From contig JAJDXG010000025.1 in the NCBI GenBank assembly GCA_022823365.1, positions 1 to 58,807 on the forward strand: a stretch of DNA of 58,807 bases, written 5' to 3'. A program made the translations under genes and the position numbers. The stretch's first letter is position 1. Each line of letters begins with the position of its first letter. This stretch comes from Gemmatimonadota bacterium (GTDB lineage Bacteria > Gemmatimonadota > Gemmatimonadetes > Longimicrobiales > Gaopeijiaceae). A model generated the notes under the pieces. That model saw only the letters and a list, made by a program, of their open reading frames with translations. It did no database searches and was not told where the DNA came from. Positions 8,566 through 17,380 of this stretch are shown piece by piece.

Positions 8566-9810
8566 ATGTGGAAGATCCTTCTCGCAGACGTTCTCGGTGA
8601 CCTGCGGGCCAACCGCACCCGCAGCTTCCTCACCATCTTCGCGATGGTGTGGGGCACGATCTCGATCGTGCTGCTGCTTGCCTTCGGCCGGGGGCTCAGG
8701 ACTCAGGTTTCCGAGGGCCTGCTCAATGCGGGAGAGCGAATCTTCATGGTCTACGGCGGCCAGACGAGCCTGGAGCACGAGGGTCTCTCGCGGGGGCGCC
8801 GGATACGGCTGCGGGAAGATGATCTCGACCTGGTCCTGCGTGCGGTCCCGGAGTTCGAGTTCGGCAGCCCGTCCTACGGGCGCGGCAGGACCCATCTCAA
8901 GGCGGGCGAGAACCAGACCACGACCTACATGGAGGGCGTGAACCCGATCTTCTCCGAGCTTCGCCGCATGTTCCCCGCTCCCGGCGGACGGTTCATCAAT
9001 CAGCGCGACCTTGATCAGAGGCGGCGCGTGCTCTTTCTGGGAGACGAGATCGCGGGGCGCCTGTTCGGCGACACGCCGCCCGTGGGACAGACCGTCCTGC
9101 TCGACGGGCTCTCCTTCCGGGTGATCGGCGTGATGGAATCCAAATTCCAGGATTCGAGCAACAATGGTCCCGACGAGAACCGTGCCGTGATCCCGGCCTC
9201 GACGTTCCGGAGCATCTACGGCACCGAATTCGTGAACCACCTCCTCGTGCGGCCGCGCACCGTGGCAGACGCCCCGTTCGCCAAGCAGGAGATGTACCGG
9301 GTCCTCGGTGGCCGGCACAGGTTCGATCCGGCGGACGAACGAGCGCTCGGCATCTGGGACTTCATCGAGGATGAGAAGATCGTGGGTCAGATCGGCTACG
9401 GCATCCAGGTCTTCCTGGGGCTGGTAGGCGCCTTCACGCTGCTGGTCGCCGGGGTCGGCGTCGCGAACATCATGTATGTCGTAGTGCGTGAGCGGACACG
9501 GGAGATCGGCATCAAGCTCGCCGTGGGCGCGCGCCGGCGGCACATCGTCAGCCAGTTCCTGTCGGAAGCGATCGTCATAACGGTCGGCGGGGGTCTGCTC
9601 GGACTCGCCATCGCCTCGCTCCTGGTAGTCGGCATTGACAGCATCCCCAGCGACAACCCGGCCATGGAGTACATCCTGAACCCGAAGCTCTCGCTCCCGA
9701 TCGCGTCGATCTGCGTCGGCATGCTCATGACGATCGGGCTCGTGGCCGGAATTCTGCCTGCGCGCAAGGCGGCGCGTCTCGATCCGGTGGAGTCGTTGAG
9801 GTACGAATGA
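8566..9810 (+). CDS. MacB/FtsX-type ABC transporter permease, paralogue of the preceding gene
   Basis: The protein has 414 residues with the same layout as its neighbour: an N-terminal helix (RTRSFLTIFAMVWGTISIVLLL), a MacB core domain and a three-helix FtsX domain with ERTREIGIKLAVGARRRHI and the PARKAARLDPVESLRYE terminus. The two share blocks such as GGRFIN-x-RD and VLFLGDE, showing ancestral duplication. It is the last gene of the adaptor-permease-permease operon and ends 78 bases before a convergent solute-binding gene. That gap holds a CCTTGCAAGG palindrome (9855-9864) that could form a weak hairpin. Confidence 0.9.
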   Translation: MWKILLADVLGDLRANRTRSFLTIFAMVWGTISIVLLLAFGRGLRTQVSEGLLNAGERIFMVYGGQTSLEHEGLSRGRRIRLREDDLDLVLRAVPEFEFGSPSYGRGRTHLKAGENQTTTYMEGVNPIFSELRRMFPAPGGRFINQRDLDQRRRVLFLGDEIAGRLFGDTPPVGQTVLLDGLSFRVIGVMESKFQDSSNNGPDENRAVIPASTFRSIYGTEFVNHLLVRPRTVADAPFAKQEMYRVLGGRHRFDPADERALGIWDFIEDEKIVGQIGYGIQVFLGLVGAFTLLVAGVGVANIMYVVVRERTREIGIKLAVGARRRHIVSQFLSEAIVITVGGGLLGLAIASLLVVGIDSIPSDNPAMEYILNPKLSLPIASICVGMLMTIGLVAGILPARKAARLDPVESLRYE

Positions 9811-9888
9811 AGGGGGCTCAGGCCGCGTCGCGCCATTCCCTGCGGGTTGACTTGCCTTGCAAGGGGATCTTCAGCGGGGGACGCTACA

Positions 9889-11562
9889 CTATTCCCTCAC
9901 CAATCTCGCATTATGCACGAAATAGAACTGCCCCTCCGACATCAGCTCGAAATCGCGCACCTCGTCTGACACCGCATAGAAGATCGGCTCGCTGAGGGTT
10001 GGCAGCATGAGCGCGTTCTCCATGATGATGCGCTGGGCTTCCTGAGCGAGTTCGCATCGGGCTTCCCGGTTCGGGATAGTCCTGAGCTGACCCACCAGCC
10101 GGTCCAGGTCCTCATCCACGAAGCCGGTCCACGCCCATCCGCCCACCACGTCGTGCGCCGAGTTCCAGAGCATGTCCATGAGCAGGGGATCCGGGCTGCG
10201 CTGGCGCTCGTACATGAGGTCGAAGTCGCGGTTGTTGACCATCTCGAGCTGCACCGGGCCGGGCACGATCTCTATGGCCACGTCGATGCCGATCGCGCGC
10301 CATTGGGCCTGGACCGCTTCTCCCATCTCCTCGCGGTCGAGGATGGTCCAGCGCACCCGCAGCGGAGTGCCGTCCTCCACGCCGGCGATGCCGTACGCCT
10401 CGCGGATTCCGTCGCCGTCCCGGTCCGTGTACCCGGCCTCCTCCAGAAGCCGGCGCGCGGTCTCGGGGTCGTGCGGGTAGAGGTCCGCGTTCCCTTCCCA
10501 GTAGCACGGATGGACCGTGTTCAGCGGGCCATCGGATGAAAGATAGTGCCCGTCGTACAACAGGTCGTTGATGGCCGACTGATCGGTTGCGTACAGCACG
10601 GCCTGCCGGACACGCAGATCGCTGAAGGGCGGACGCCGCACGTTCATGACCATCTGGAGCCCGGTTCCGGCCTGGTAGCCGGTGAGCAGCGAGAAGCCCT
10701 CGGCATCGCGGTAGTCTTCGATGTAGGCCGTGGGCAGATTCATGGCGATATGGGCATTGCCGGTGCGAACGATGTTGCCCAGGACCGCCTCCTCGCCGAT
10801 AAACCGGATCGTGATCCGCTCGACCTTGGCCGGACCCGCGTCGTTGCTGATCGAGTTCCAGCCGCCGTAGCCGTCCCAGCGCCGCACGGTCACGTGATCG
10901 TTGGGCACCCATTCCTCCAGCAGGAACGGGCCCGCGCCCACCAGGTGCCGGTCGAACTCCTCGATGCCCCACCGCTCCGCGGCCGTAGGAGACCAGATCG
11001 GGATGCGCCGGAACGCGTCGAGGACCGTCACCCAGGGCGCCTCGTAGTGGAGGGTGACGGTGGTGTCGTCCACGACCTCCACGCGGTCGACCGGCCCGAC
11101 GTGGGCCGCCATCTCCCCGGAGCGCGTCGCCGGGTCGAGGATGCGCTCGACGTTGTACCTGACGGCCTCCGCGTCGAAGGGGGTGCCGTCCTGGAACACG
11201 ACCCCGCTCTTCAGCGTGAACGTCCATTCGTCCGCGACTTCGTTCGAGGACCAGCTCGCGGCCAGCGCCGGATGGAACTCCCCGTCCGGCCCGAGGATCA
11301 GCAGCGGATCGGCGATCTTGTAGTCGATGAGCCACGCGGTCTGGTAGGGCTCGATGTGGCCGTCGAGGGAGGCGGGCTCGCGGGAGGCGGTCCAGGCGAT
11401 GATGAGTTCGTCGGGGGGGGCGGCGGAGCTGGAGTCGCCGCCACCGCAGCCCGGCAGGGCTATCGCGAACAGCCCAACCACCGCGCGGCGCCGGATGCCA
11501 TTCAGGATCCCTGAAGCTACATTGGCCAACCTCATTTCAACCGGCGCCTGCAATCCCTTCAA
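9889..11562 (-). CDS. Family 5 extracytoplasmic solute-binding lipoprotein (oligopeptide/dipeptide type)
   Basis: The protein has 557 residues from TTG at 11562, which is preceded by GGAGGAGGA; ATG at 11535 (M10) is an alternative without a good ribosome site. A lipobox LPGC with Cys39 follows an RRR n-region, so the mature protein is a lipoprotein. SBP_bac_5 hallmarks include TFTLKSGVVFQDGTPFDAEAV near residue 115 and RQAVLYATDQ near residue 315. The family binds peptides, nickel, sugars or opines for ABC importers. No cognate permease or ATPase genes are present; instead an AtoE-like transporter lies 24 bases upstream on the same strand. Ligand unknown. Confidence 0.87.
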   Translation of the reverse strand: MKGLQAPVEMRLANVASGILNGIRRRAVVGLFAIALPGCGGGDSSSAAPPDELIIAWTASREPASLDGHIEPYQTAWLIDYKIADPLLILGPDGEFHPALAASWSSNEVADEWTFTLKSGVVFQDGTPFDAEAVRYNVERILDPATRSGEMAAHVGPVDRVEVVDDTTVTLHYEAPWVTVLDAFRRIPIWSPTAAERWGIEEFDRHLVGAGPFLLEEWVPNDHVTVRRWDGYGGWNSISNDAGPAKVERITIRFIGEEAVLGNIVRTGNAHIAMNLPTAYIEDYRDAEGFSLLTGYQAGTGLQMVMNVRRPPFSDLRVRQAVLYATDQSAINDLLYDGHYLSSDGPLNTVHPCYWEGNADLYPHDPETARRLLEEAGYTDRDGDGIREAYGIAGVEDGTPLRVRWTILDREEMGEAVQAQWRAIGIDVAIEIVPGPVQLEMVNNRDFDLMYERQRSPDPLLMDMLWNSAHDVVGGWAWTGFVDEDLDRLVGQLRTIPNREARCELAQEAQRIIMENALMLPTLSEPIFYAVSDEVRDFELMSEGQFYFVHNARLVRE

Positions 11563-11586
11563 TCCTCCTCCGCGCGCTTGAGATCC

Positions 11587-12990
11587 TCAATACGGCAGGA
11601 AGAACAGCGCCAGCGCGATGAAGGGGACGAGCAGGATCATCATCGTGATGCCGTAGCCGAACATGTCGCGGGCGCGCAGGCCCGTGATGGCGAGCAGCGG
11701 GATCGCCCAGAACGGGTTGAACAGGTTCGTGTGCGCGTCGCCGACGGCGTAGGCCGCGATGGTCTGGCCGTGCGGGACGCCCAGTTCCGCCCCTGCCTGC
11801 ATCATCGGGCCCCCGACGATGGCCCATTCGCTACCGGCCGAGGGCACGAAGACGTTCAGGATGCCGCCCGTGATCCAGGTCACCACTGGGAAGTTGTCCG
11901 CAGTGGACAGCGCGAGCAGGCTATCCGTCATCGTGTTCACGAGCCCGGTCCCGGTCATGATTCCGACGATGCCCGCATAGAAGGGGAACTGCAGAATGAT
12001 GCCGGCGCTTCCCTTCACGGCGTCGGTGAACTCGTCCTGGTATTGGGACGGACTGATGTAGAGGAGCATCCCGATCATCAGGAAGCCGAAGTTGAAGACG
12101 TTCAGGTCGAGGGCGCCCATCGGATCGGTGAAGAATTCCCGTCCCAGCATCACGACGCCCGTCAGCGCGATGATTCCGCCCAGAATGCGGCTGTGGTTGA
12201 TCCGGTCGGCCGGACTCGGCTTGGCGATGGCCGGCGCGGGGGGATGAGCGTCGTCCGCCTCGGCTTCCTCGGGTACGTAGCGGGCGATTCCGCGGCAATT
12301 CTGATCCGGCGGGGCGAGCAGATAGAGCATCAGGCACCCGTAGGCCAGCGCGAGCGCCGTGAGCAGCAGCGGATAGGAATGGAAGACCCACTCGCTGGCC
12401 GGGATCACCCGGTCGACGATGCCCATCTGCATGAAGACGTTGTTGTCCGTCGCCTGCAGGAGGCCTGCGGAGCTGGACATGCCCCATCCCCAGGTCAGGC
12501 TCATGCCCATGTATCCCGCCACGGCGAGCAGCGGATAGTGGACGGCCATGCTCCTGCGATGCGCCACCTTTCCCATCTCGCGCGCGAGGATGGCGCCGAA
12601 GATGAGCCCGAGGCCCCACGAGATCCATCCCGTCAGCATCGAGCCCATGCCCACCAGCACCACCGCCTGGCGGCCGTTCCGGGGGAGACGCACCAGCCAG
12701 AGTATTCCCCGCTTCACCACCGGGTGATACGCCACCACGAACCCGGTCACCAGGATGATGACCATCTGCATGGCGAAGGTGAGCAGAACCCAGAAGCCGT
12801 CGTACCAGGCGAAGGCGATCTCGGCGGGGCTCGATCCCTCGGACAGCCAGGCCGTCACCGCGGCGACATAGGTGAGGATGATTGCGAACAGGAACGGGTT
12901 CGGCATCCATCGTTCGACGAAGTCCGCGATGACCTCACCGAACTTCTGTACGGGCGTAAGCTTCGGTTCTCCGGCGCTGGTCTGGGTCAA
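11587..12990 (-). CDS. Short-chain fatty acid transporter, AtoE family
   Basis: The protein has 467 residues with about 12 hydrophobic helices and the typical family start (FVERWMPNPFLFAIILTY). Further conserved segments are GMSLTWGWGMSSSAGLL, FPFYAGIVGIM and VPSAGSEWAIVGGPM, followed by NLFNPFWAIPLLAI. AtoE proteins carry acetoacetate and short-chain fatty acids across the inner membrane. The start is TTG at 12990 with AGGGAGGAAG just upstream. It appears to be the first gene of a two-gene operon with the solute-binding lipoprotein, and diverges from the propeller gene at 13239 across 248 bases. A polar insert of about 25 residues (EEAEADDAHPPAPAIAKPSP) lies in a cytoplasmic loop. Confidence 0.88.
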   Translation of the reverse strand: MTQTSAGEPKLTPVQKFGEVIADFVERWMPNPFLFAIILTYVAAVTAWLSEGSSPAEIAFAWYDGFWVLLTFAMQMVIILVTGFVVAYHPVVKRGILWLVRLPRNGRQAVVLVGMGSMLTGWISWGLGLIFGAILAREMGKVAHRRSMAVHYPLLAVAGYMGMSLTWGWGMSSSAGLLQATDNNVFMQMGIVDRVIPASEWVFHSYPLLLTALALAYGCLMLYLLAPPDQNCRGIARYVPEEAEADDAHPPAPAIAKPSPADRINHSRILGGIIALTGVVMLGREFFTDPMGALDLNVFNFGFLMIGMLLYISPSQYQDEFTDAVKGSAGIILQFPFYAGIVGIMTGTGLVNTMTDSLLALSTADNFPVVTWITGGILNVFVPSAGSEWAIVGGPMMQAGAELGVPHGQTIAAYAVGDAHTNLFNPFWAIPLLAITGLRARDMFGYGITMMILLVPFIALALFFLPY

Positions 12991-13238
12991 GGGGCTTCCT
13001 CCCTCTGGCGTCTTCGGAGTTCAACTCGCCCGCGGGTCCCGGCTGCGGGACGGCAACCCGGCAACATACGGAGCGGGGTGCTCCGGGGACAGTAAAGCGT
13101 GTGCGCGCATCGCACTTGCCCCGTGAGCCCCGCTCTTGCCCGGAACCATGCGTGGAAACACGATGGAAGGAATTCCCCGCTCGCCATCTCATCGCCCCGG
13201 CGGGTGCGGTTTCATCCCGGCCGGAAGGAGGTGGCCTC

Positions 13239-14393
13239 ATGACCGTCCGCAGAGAGCTTTCTGGTGTCGTGTCTCTCGTCATTACCGTCGTTCCCGCCTT
13301 CCTCATCTTCATGACGATGACGTGCGCGGCCCCGGACGACGCCGACTCTTCGGGCGCCGCCGACTCCGCTGCGGGAATGCCGGACGGCGTCCCGCAGTTC
13401 GAGCCCGTGCAGGGGTGGTTCCAGCTGCCCGAGGGCTTCGAGTGGGGGCAGGTGATCGGCCTGTTCGCCGACGCCCGGGGACACGTCTGGACCTCGAGCG
13501 GCAGCCAGATAGGCGAATGGGACACCGAGGGGAACCTGGTGCAGTCGTGGAGCGCAGCCGGCCCGGACGGCAACTGGAGCACGATCCACGGACTCTTCGT
13601 GGACCACAACGACTTCGTGTGGACGAATGCGCGCGAGAGCCAGATGACACTCAAGTTCACGCGCGACGGGGAGCACGTGATGACGCTTGGGCGCTTCGAT
13701 GAAACCGGGGGCAGCAACGATCCCACGCTGATGGGGCGTCCGGCCGAGATCTGGGTGGACCCCGAGGATAACGAGGTCTTCATCGCCGACGGATACGGCA
13801 ACCGGCGCGTGATCGTGTTCGACGGCGAGAGCGGGGAGTATCTGCGCCACTGGGGGGCGTACGGGGAGCAGCCCGACGACGACTACGAGTGGGATCCAAT
13901 GTCGGGTGAGCCGTCACAGCAGTTCCAGACCGCGCACGGCATCTTCGGGTCCCGGGACGGACTCATCTACCTCGCGGACCGGGCCAACAACCGGATCCAG
14001 GTCTTCCGGCAGAGCGGCGAGTATGTGATGGAGAAGATCGTGCGGCCGCTGTGCCCGCCCGAGGGCGATCCGGTGCCGGATTGCGGTGGCTCGGCGACCT
14101 TTTCCGTCGGTTTTTCGCCCGACGAGGCGCAGACCTGGCTCTACGTCGCCGACGGGGGTTCGCATGTGATTCTGGTCCTCCGGCGCTCGGACCTGGAGGT
14201 GGTGGATGAGTTCGGGGGGCCGGGGGTAGGTCCCGGAGAGCTGGGTCGGCCGCACAACCTGTCCATCGATCCGCAGGGGAACATGTTCGTGGCCGAGGCG
14301 GCGGGGCCCATGGTGGTCAACGCCGCGGGGGACAGCGTCCAGGCTGGGTTCCGGGCGCAGAAGTTCGCGGTGCAGGGGGCGGAGGGGAGTTAG
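13239..14393 (+). CDS. Secreted NHL-repeat / six-bladed beta-propeller protein
   Basis: The protein has 384 residues. ATG 13239 is preceded by GGAAGGAGG at seven bases, which settles the start against a longer upstream frame. The hydrophobic N-terminus ends in TMTC at Cys29, a poor but possible lipobox. NHL-like blades repeat through the rest: VFIADGYGNRRVIVFD, LIYLADRANNRIQVF, LYVADGGSHVILVL and LGRPHNLSIDPQGNMFVAE. Such propellers bind ligands or occasionally act as lyases or hydrolases; no catalytic residues are evident. It leads a plus-strand gene run that includes a PIG-L deacetylase 42 bases downstream. Confidence 0.82.
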   Translation: MTVRRELSGVVSLVITVVPAFLIFMTMTCAAPDDADSSGAADSAAGMPDGVPQFEPVQGWFQLPEGFEWGQVIGLFADARGHVWTSSGSQIGEWDTEGNLVQSWSAAGPDGNWSTIHGLFVDHNDFVWTNARESQMTLKFTRDGEHVMTLGRFDETGGSNDPTLMGRPAEIWVDPEDNEVFIADGYGNRRVIVFDGESGEYLRHWGAYGEQPDDDYEWDPMSGEPSQQFQTAHGIFGSRDGLIYLADRANNRIQVFRQSGEYVMEKIVRPLCPPEGDPVPDCGGSATFSVGFSPDEAQTWLYVADGGSHVILVLRRSDLEVVDEFGGPGVGPGELGRPHNLSIDPQGNMFVAEAAGPMVVNAAGDSVQAGFRAQKFAVQGAEGS

Positions 14394-14416
14394 CGGCGGG
14401 CGGTCGATGGGGATCG

Positions 14417-14461
14417 ATGACTCGGTGAGTGACTCATGATGACTCGTCTAATGACTCATGA
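14417..14461 (+). repeat. Cluster of four TGACTC heptamers, two within TGACTCATGA, at the PIG-L start
   Basis: RTGACTC occurs starting at 14417, 14429, 14439 and 14451, i.e. at 12, 10 and 12-base steps, close to one helical turn. The full decamer TGACTCATGA is present at 14430 and 14452, and again at 36472 and 37514, each at a gene start. The phasing suggests an operator array; overlap with ATG start codons could explain part of the pattern. Confidence 0.4.
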
Positions 14462-17291
14462 CCGCGCGGCTGGTCTTGTGCTGCTGGTCCTGGCCGGCCC
14501 CGGTGGGGTCGCGGCTCAATCGACGGACGGCGCTCCGGGGCTCGACCGGGTGCTGGCGTTCCCGGATGCGGTGGCCGAGGAGCGGCTCGATCCCGACCGG
14601 GGCGCGATGGGGGCATGGCAGAGGATCCAAAAGCTGCGCACCACCGCGAGCCTGTTACATGTGACCGCCCATCCCGACGACGAGAACTCGGGCATGCTCA
14701 CGCTCGCCAGCCGCGGCTGGGGCGCGCGCACCGCCCTTCTGAGCCTGAACCGGGGGGAGGCCGGCGCCAACGCCATCGGTCCCGAGCTCTTCGACGGCCT
14801 CGGGCTGATCCGCACGCGCGAGCTGGTCCTGGCGGGGCGCTACTATGGTCTGGACGACCTCTACTTCACCACGGCCGTGGATTACGGCTACTCCAAGACG
14901 GTGGAGGAAGCCTACCGTAGTTGGGACGCGGAGGCCGTGCTGGAGGACATGGTGCGCGTGATCCGCCTGAACCGTCCGCTGGTGGTGGTGGCCCGATTCC
15001 ACGGGTCGAGGCGCGATGGACACGGACATCATCACGCTTCGGGATTGCTGACGCCGGAGGCGGTGGAGGCGGCTGCGGATCCGGCGCGTTTCCCGGGACA
15101 GATCGAGGGCGAGGGGCTCAGGCCGTGGCGGGTCCTGCGAACCTACCGCGGCGGGATTCGCGTGGACGAGCCCTTCCACGTGGAGGTGGACGCCCGCAGG
15201 GAGAGTCCGTGGATCGGTACCAGCTTTCAGGCATGGGCCAGCCGGGGCCTCGGTCTCCAGCGCTCGCAGACAGCGGGACGGGTGCGCGTCGGGGGCGGGC
15301 TGTATCGATATGAGCTGCGGGATGGGGGCGGGAGCGTGGACGCTCGCGCGCGCGGCAATGAAGCTTTGCCCGCAATGCAAGCCGAGGATTCCTTCTTTGC
15401 CGGCCTGGACACCTCGCTGAACGGGCTCCCCGGCCTGCTGGGCGAGACGGCGAGTCCGCAGACCAGCGCGTTGCTGGCGCGGCTTCAGGGACTCGTTGGT
15501 GAGGTCATCGCCGGGTTCGACTTCCGTGCCCCGGGACAGTCGGTATCGGACCTGGTGCGGGGTCTCAGGCTCTTGCGGTCGGCGATCGCGTCCTTGCCGG
15601 ACGCGTCCGAGACACGGTTCCAGCTGCAGCTGAAGGAGCGTCAGTTCGAAGACGCCATCGCTGCCGCGAGCGGCCTTCGCGTAGAGGCGGCACTGCCGGG
15701 TGGAGCGACGGGCGCGGTGGTTGTGCCCGGTCAGAGCCTGGCGGTTGGTATCGCGGTCGAGGCGACTGGAGCGGCAGGGGCCGGGGTTGCGGAAACCCGG
15801 GTAGTCGACCGCGCCGGGGTCGTGTTGGGCCGGACTTCCGGCTTTGCCCCGACGGGGAATGGCTTTGCGGCCGAGACGGAGGTACGCGTGCCCGAGGTGG
15901 ATGACGATGCGGACGCCGAGGCAAGGGCGGCCGCCCCCTACTTCGCCCGCGACGGGATCGCGCAGAACCACTACCAGGTGACGGATTCGGCCGACCTGCA
16001 CCTTCCGTGGCGGCGACCCGCCCTGTCGGTTGCCGTCGACCTGTTGGTGGAGGGGACAACCATCGTGTACACCGCCCCCCTCACCGCCTCCGTGCCCCGC
16101 CTGCCGTACGGGTCGGTGACGCGCCCGGTGGAGGTGCTGCCCGCCCTGTCGGTTGCGGTCGACCCCCCCGTGCGGGTGGTTCCCGTGGAGGAGCCAGCCG
16201 CGCCACCCGGCGACGCGCGACCGCGCAGTCCCACCGCCACATCCGACGGCCCCACCACGCCGGTCGACGGGCAGCCCGAGCGTCCCACCAGCGCATCCGA
16301 CCGCCCGGCCGCCTCGGCGAGCCGCCAGGCAGTCGTCATCGGCATCCAGGTGCGCGTCACCGCCAACACCGCCCCCCTCCCCACCACGACCCGCCTGGAA
16401 GTCCCCGCCGGCTGGGCCGCCACGCCCGCCACCGTGGCGCACGACTTCACCCGCGCGGGCGAGGTGGCCGAGGTCGCTTTCGCGGTCACCCCACCGGACG
16501 GATGGGAGGGTGCCGCCACCATCCAGGCGGTGTCGCGGGCGGGCCGACGTGAATACCGCACCGGCCACCAGACCATCGACCACCGCGACCTCCGGCTGGC
16601 GCGGCTGTGGCGCCCCGCGACCACGACCGTGCGGTCCGTGCCGGTCGCCCGCCTGGACGGCGCGCGCGTCGGCTACGTGATGGGCGTGGGCGACGAGGTG
16701 CCGGCCGGGATCGAGTCGCTGGGCGCCCAGGTGGAAATGCTCGACGCGGCCGGTCTGGCCGACTCCGCGTCGCTCTCCGGATTCGACGCCATCGTCGTCG
16801 GCACGCGGGCATACGCGGTACGCGAGGACCTGCTGGAGCACAACCAGCGCCTGATCGAGTTTGCGCGCGGCGGCGGCCACCTGGTGATCCTCTACCAAAC
16901 CCAGGAGTTCGTCCCCGAAGAGATGGCGCCCTACCCCGCCTCCCTCCCGCGCGGCGCGGAGGAAGTGTCGGAAGAGGACGCCCCGGTGCGCATCCTCCAA
17001 CCGGCCCATCCGTTCATGACAACGCCCAACCGCATCACCGAAACGGACTTCGATGGATGGGTCGAGCAGCGCGGCTCCAAGTTCTTCACCGAGTGGGATG
17101 CCGCGTACACTCCGCTGGTGGAGACCCACGACCAGGGGCAGGACCCGCAGGAGGGGATCTGGCTCACAGCCGAGCTCGGCGAGGGCCACTACACCTATCT
17201 TGCGCTCGCCCTGCACCGCCAGCTGCCCTATGGCGTCCCGGGAGCGTACCGCATCCTCTCCAACGTGCTCTCCACGGGTTCGGATCGCTGA
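14436..17291 (+). CDS. Large secreted PIG-L (LmbE-like) deacetylase with C-terminal GATase-like domain
   Basis: The protein has 951 residues. A signal peptide (residues 1-28, ending GVAAQ) precedes a PIG-L deacetylase domain with the zinc motif AHPDDE at 78-83 and the second ligand cluster GHGHHHASG near 195-203. The family removes N-acetyl groups from glucosamine-containing substrates. Residues about 430-720 form beta-rich domains separated by a Pro/Ser/Thr-rich linker. The last 220 residues (VGYVMGVGDEVPAGIESLGA onward, with GGGHLVILYQ) resemble a class I glutamine amidotransferase/ThuA-like fold. ATG 14436 and ATG 14454 are both possible starts; no Shine-Dalgarno is clear. Symporter and GH4 genes downstream imply use of an extracellular aminosugar conjugate. 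Confidence 0.85.
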   Translation: MMTRLMTHDRAAGLVLLVLAGPGGVAAQSTDGAPGLDRVLAFPDAVAEERLDPDRGAMGAWQRIQKLRTTASLLHVTAHPDDENSGMLTLASRGWGARTALLSLNRGEAGANAIGPELFDGLGLIRTRELVLAGRYYGLDDLYFTTAVDYGYSKTVEEAYRSWDAEAVLEDMVRVIRLNRPLVVVARFHGSRRDGHGHHHASGLLTPEAVEAAADPARFPGQIEGEGLRPWRVLRTYRGGIRVDEPFHVEVDARRESPWIGTSFQAWASRGLGLQRSQTAGRVRVGGGLYRYELRDGGGSVDARARGNEALPAMQAEDSFFAGLDTSLNGLPGLLGETASPQTSALLARLQGLVGEVIAGFDFRAPGQSVSDLVRGLRLLRSAIASLPDASETRFQLQLKERQFEDAIAAASGLRVEAALPGGATGAVVVPGQSLAVGIAVEATGAAGAGVAETRVVDRAGVVLGRTSGFAPTGNGFAAETEVRVPEVDDDADAEARAAAPYFARDGIAQNHYQVTDSADLHLPWRRPALSVAVDLLVEGTTIVYTAPLTASVPRLPYGSVTRPVEVLPALSVAVDPPVRVVPVEEPAAPPGDARPRSPTATSDGPTTPVDGQPERPTSASDRPAASASRQAVVIGIQVRVTANTAPLPTTTRLEVPAGWAATPATVAHDFTRAGEVAEVAFAVTPPDGWEGAATIQAVSRAGRREYRTGHQTIDHRDLRLARLWRPATTTVRSVPVARLDGARVGYVMGVGDEVPAGIESLGAQVEMLDAAGLADSASLSGFDAIVVGTRAYAVREDLLEHNQRLIEFARGGGHLVILYQTQEFVPEEMAPYPASLPRGAEEVSEEDAPVRILQPAHPFMTTPNRITETDFDGWVEQRGSKFFTEWDAAYTPLVETHDQGQDPQEGIWLTAELGEGHYTYLALALHRQLPYGVPGAYRILSNVLSTGSDR

Positions 17292-17380
17292 ACGGTGCGC
17301 CAGCCGCCCAACGTCCCGAATCCACATCCCGGCACCCGCCCACCGAAACGAAGCCAACCCTCGATGCGTCCCCCTGACCC

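Noticed and set aside
9855-9864. CCTTGCAAGG palindrome as a terminator
   Set aside because: It is only a ten-base dyad with no loop and no T-run.
11578-13095. 505-codon plus-strand frame opposite the AtoE gene
   Set aside because: It is rich in Glu, His and Gln with no motifs; the minus strand has the complete transporter.
14655-17357. 900-codon open frame on the minus strand opposite the PIG-L gene
   Set aside because: It is rich in His, Gly, Arg and Val with no domain order, and it lies antisense to clear PIG-L motifs. Long antisense frames are expected in GC-rich coding DNA.
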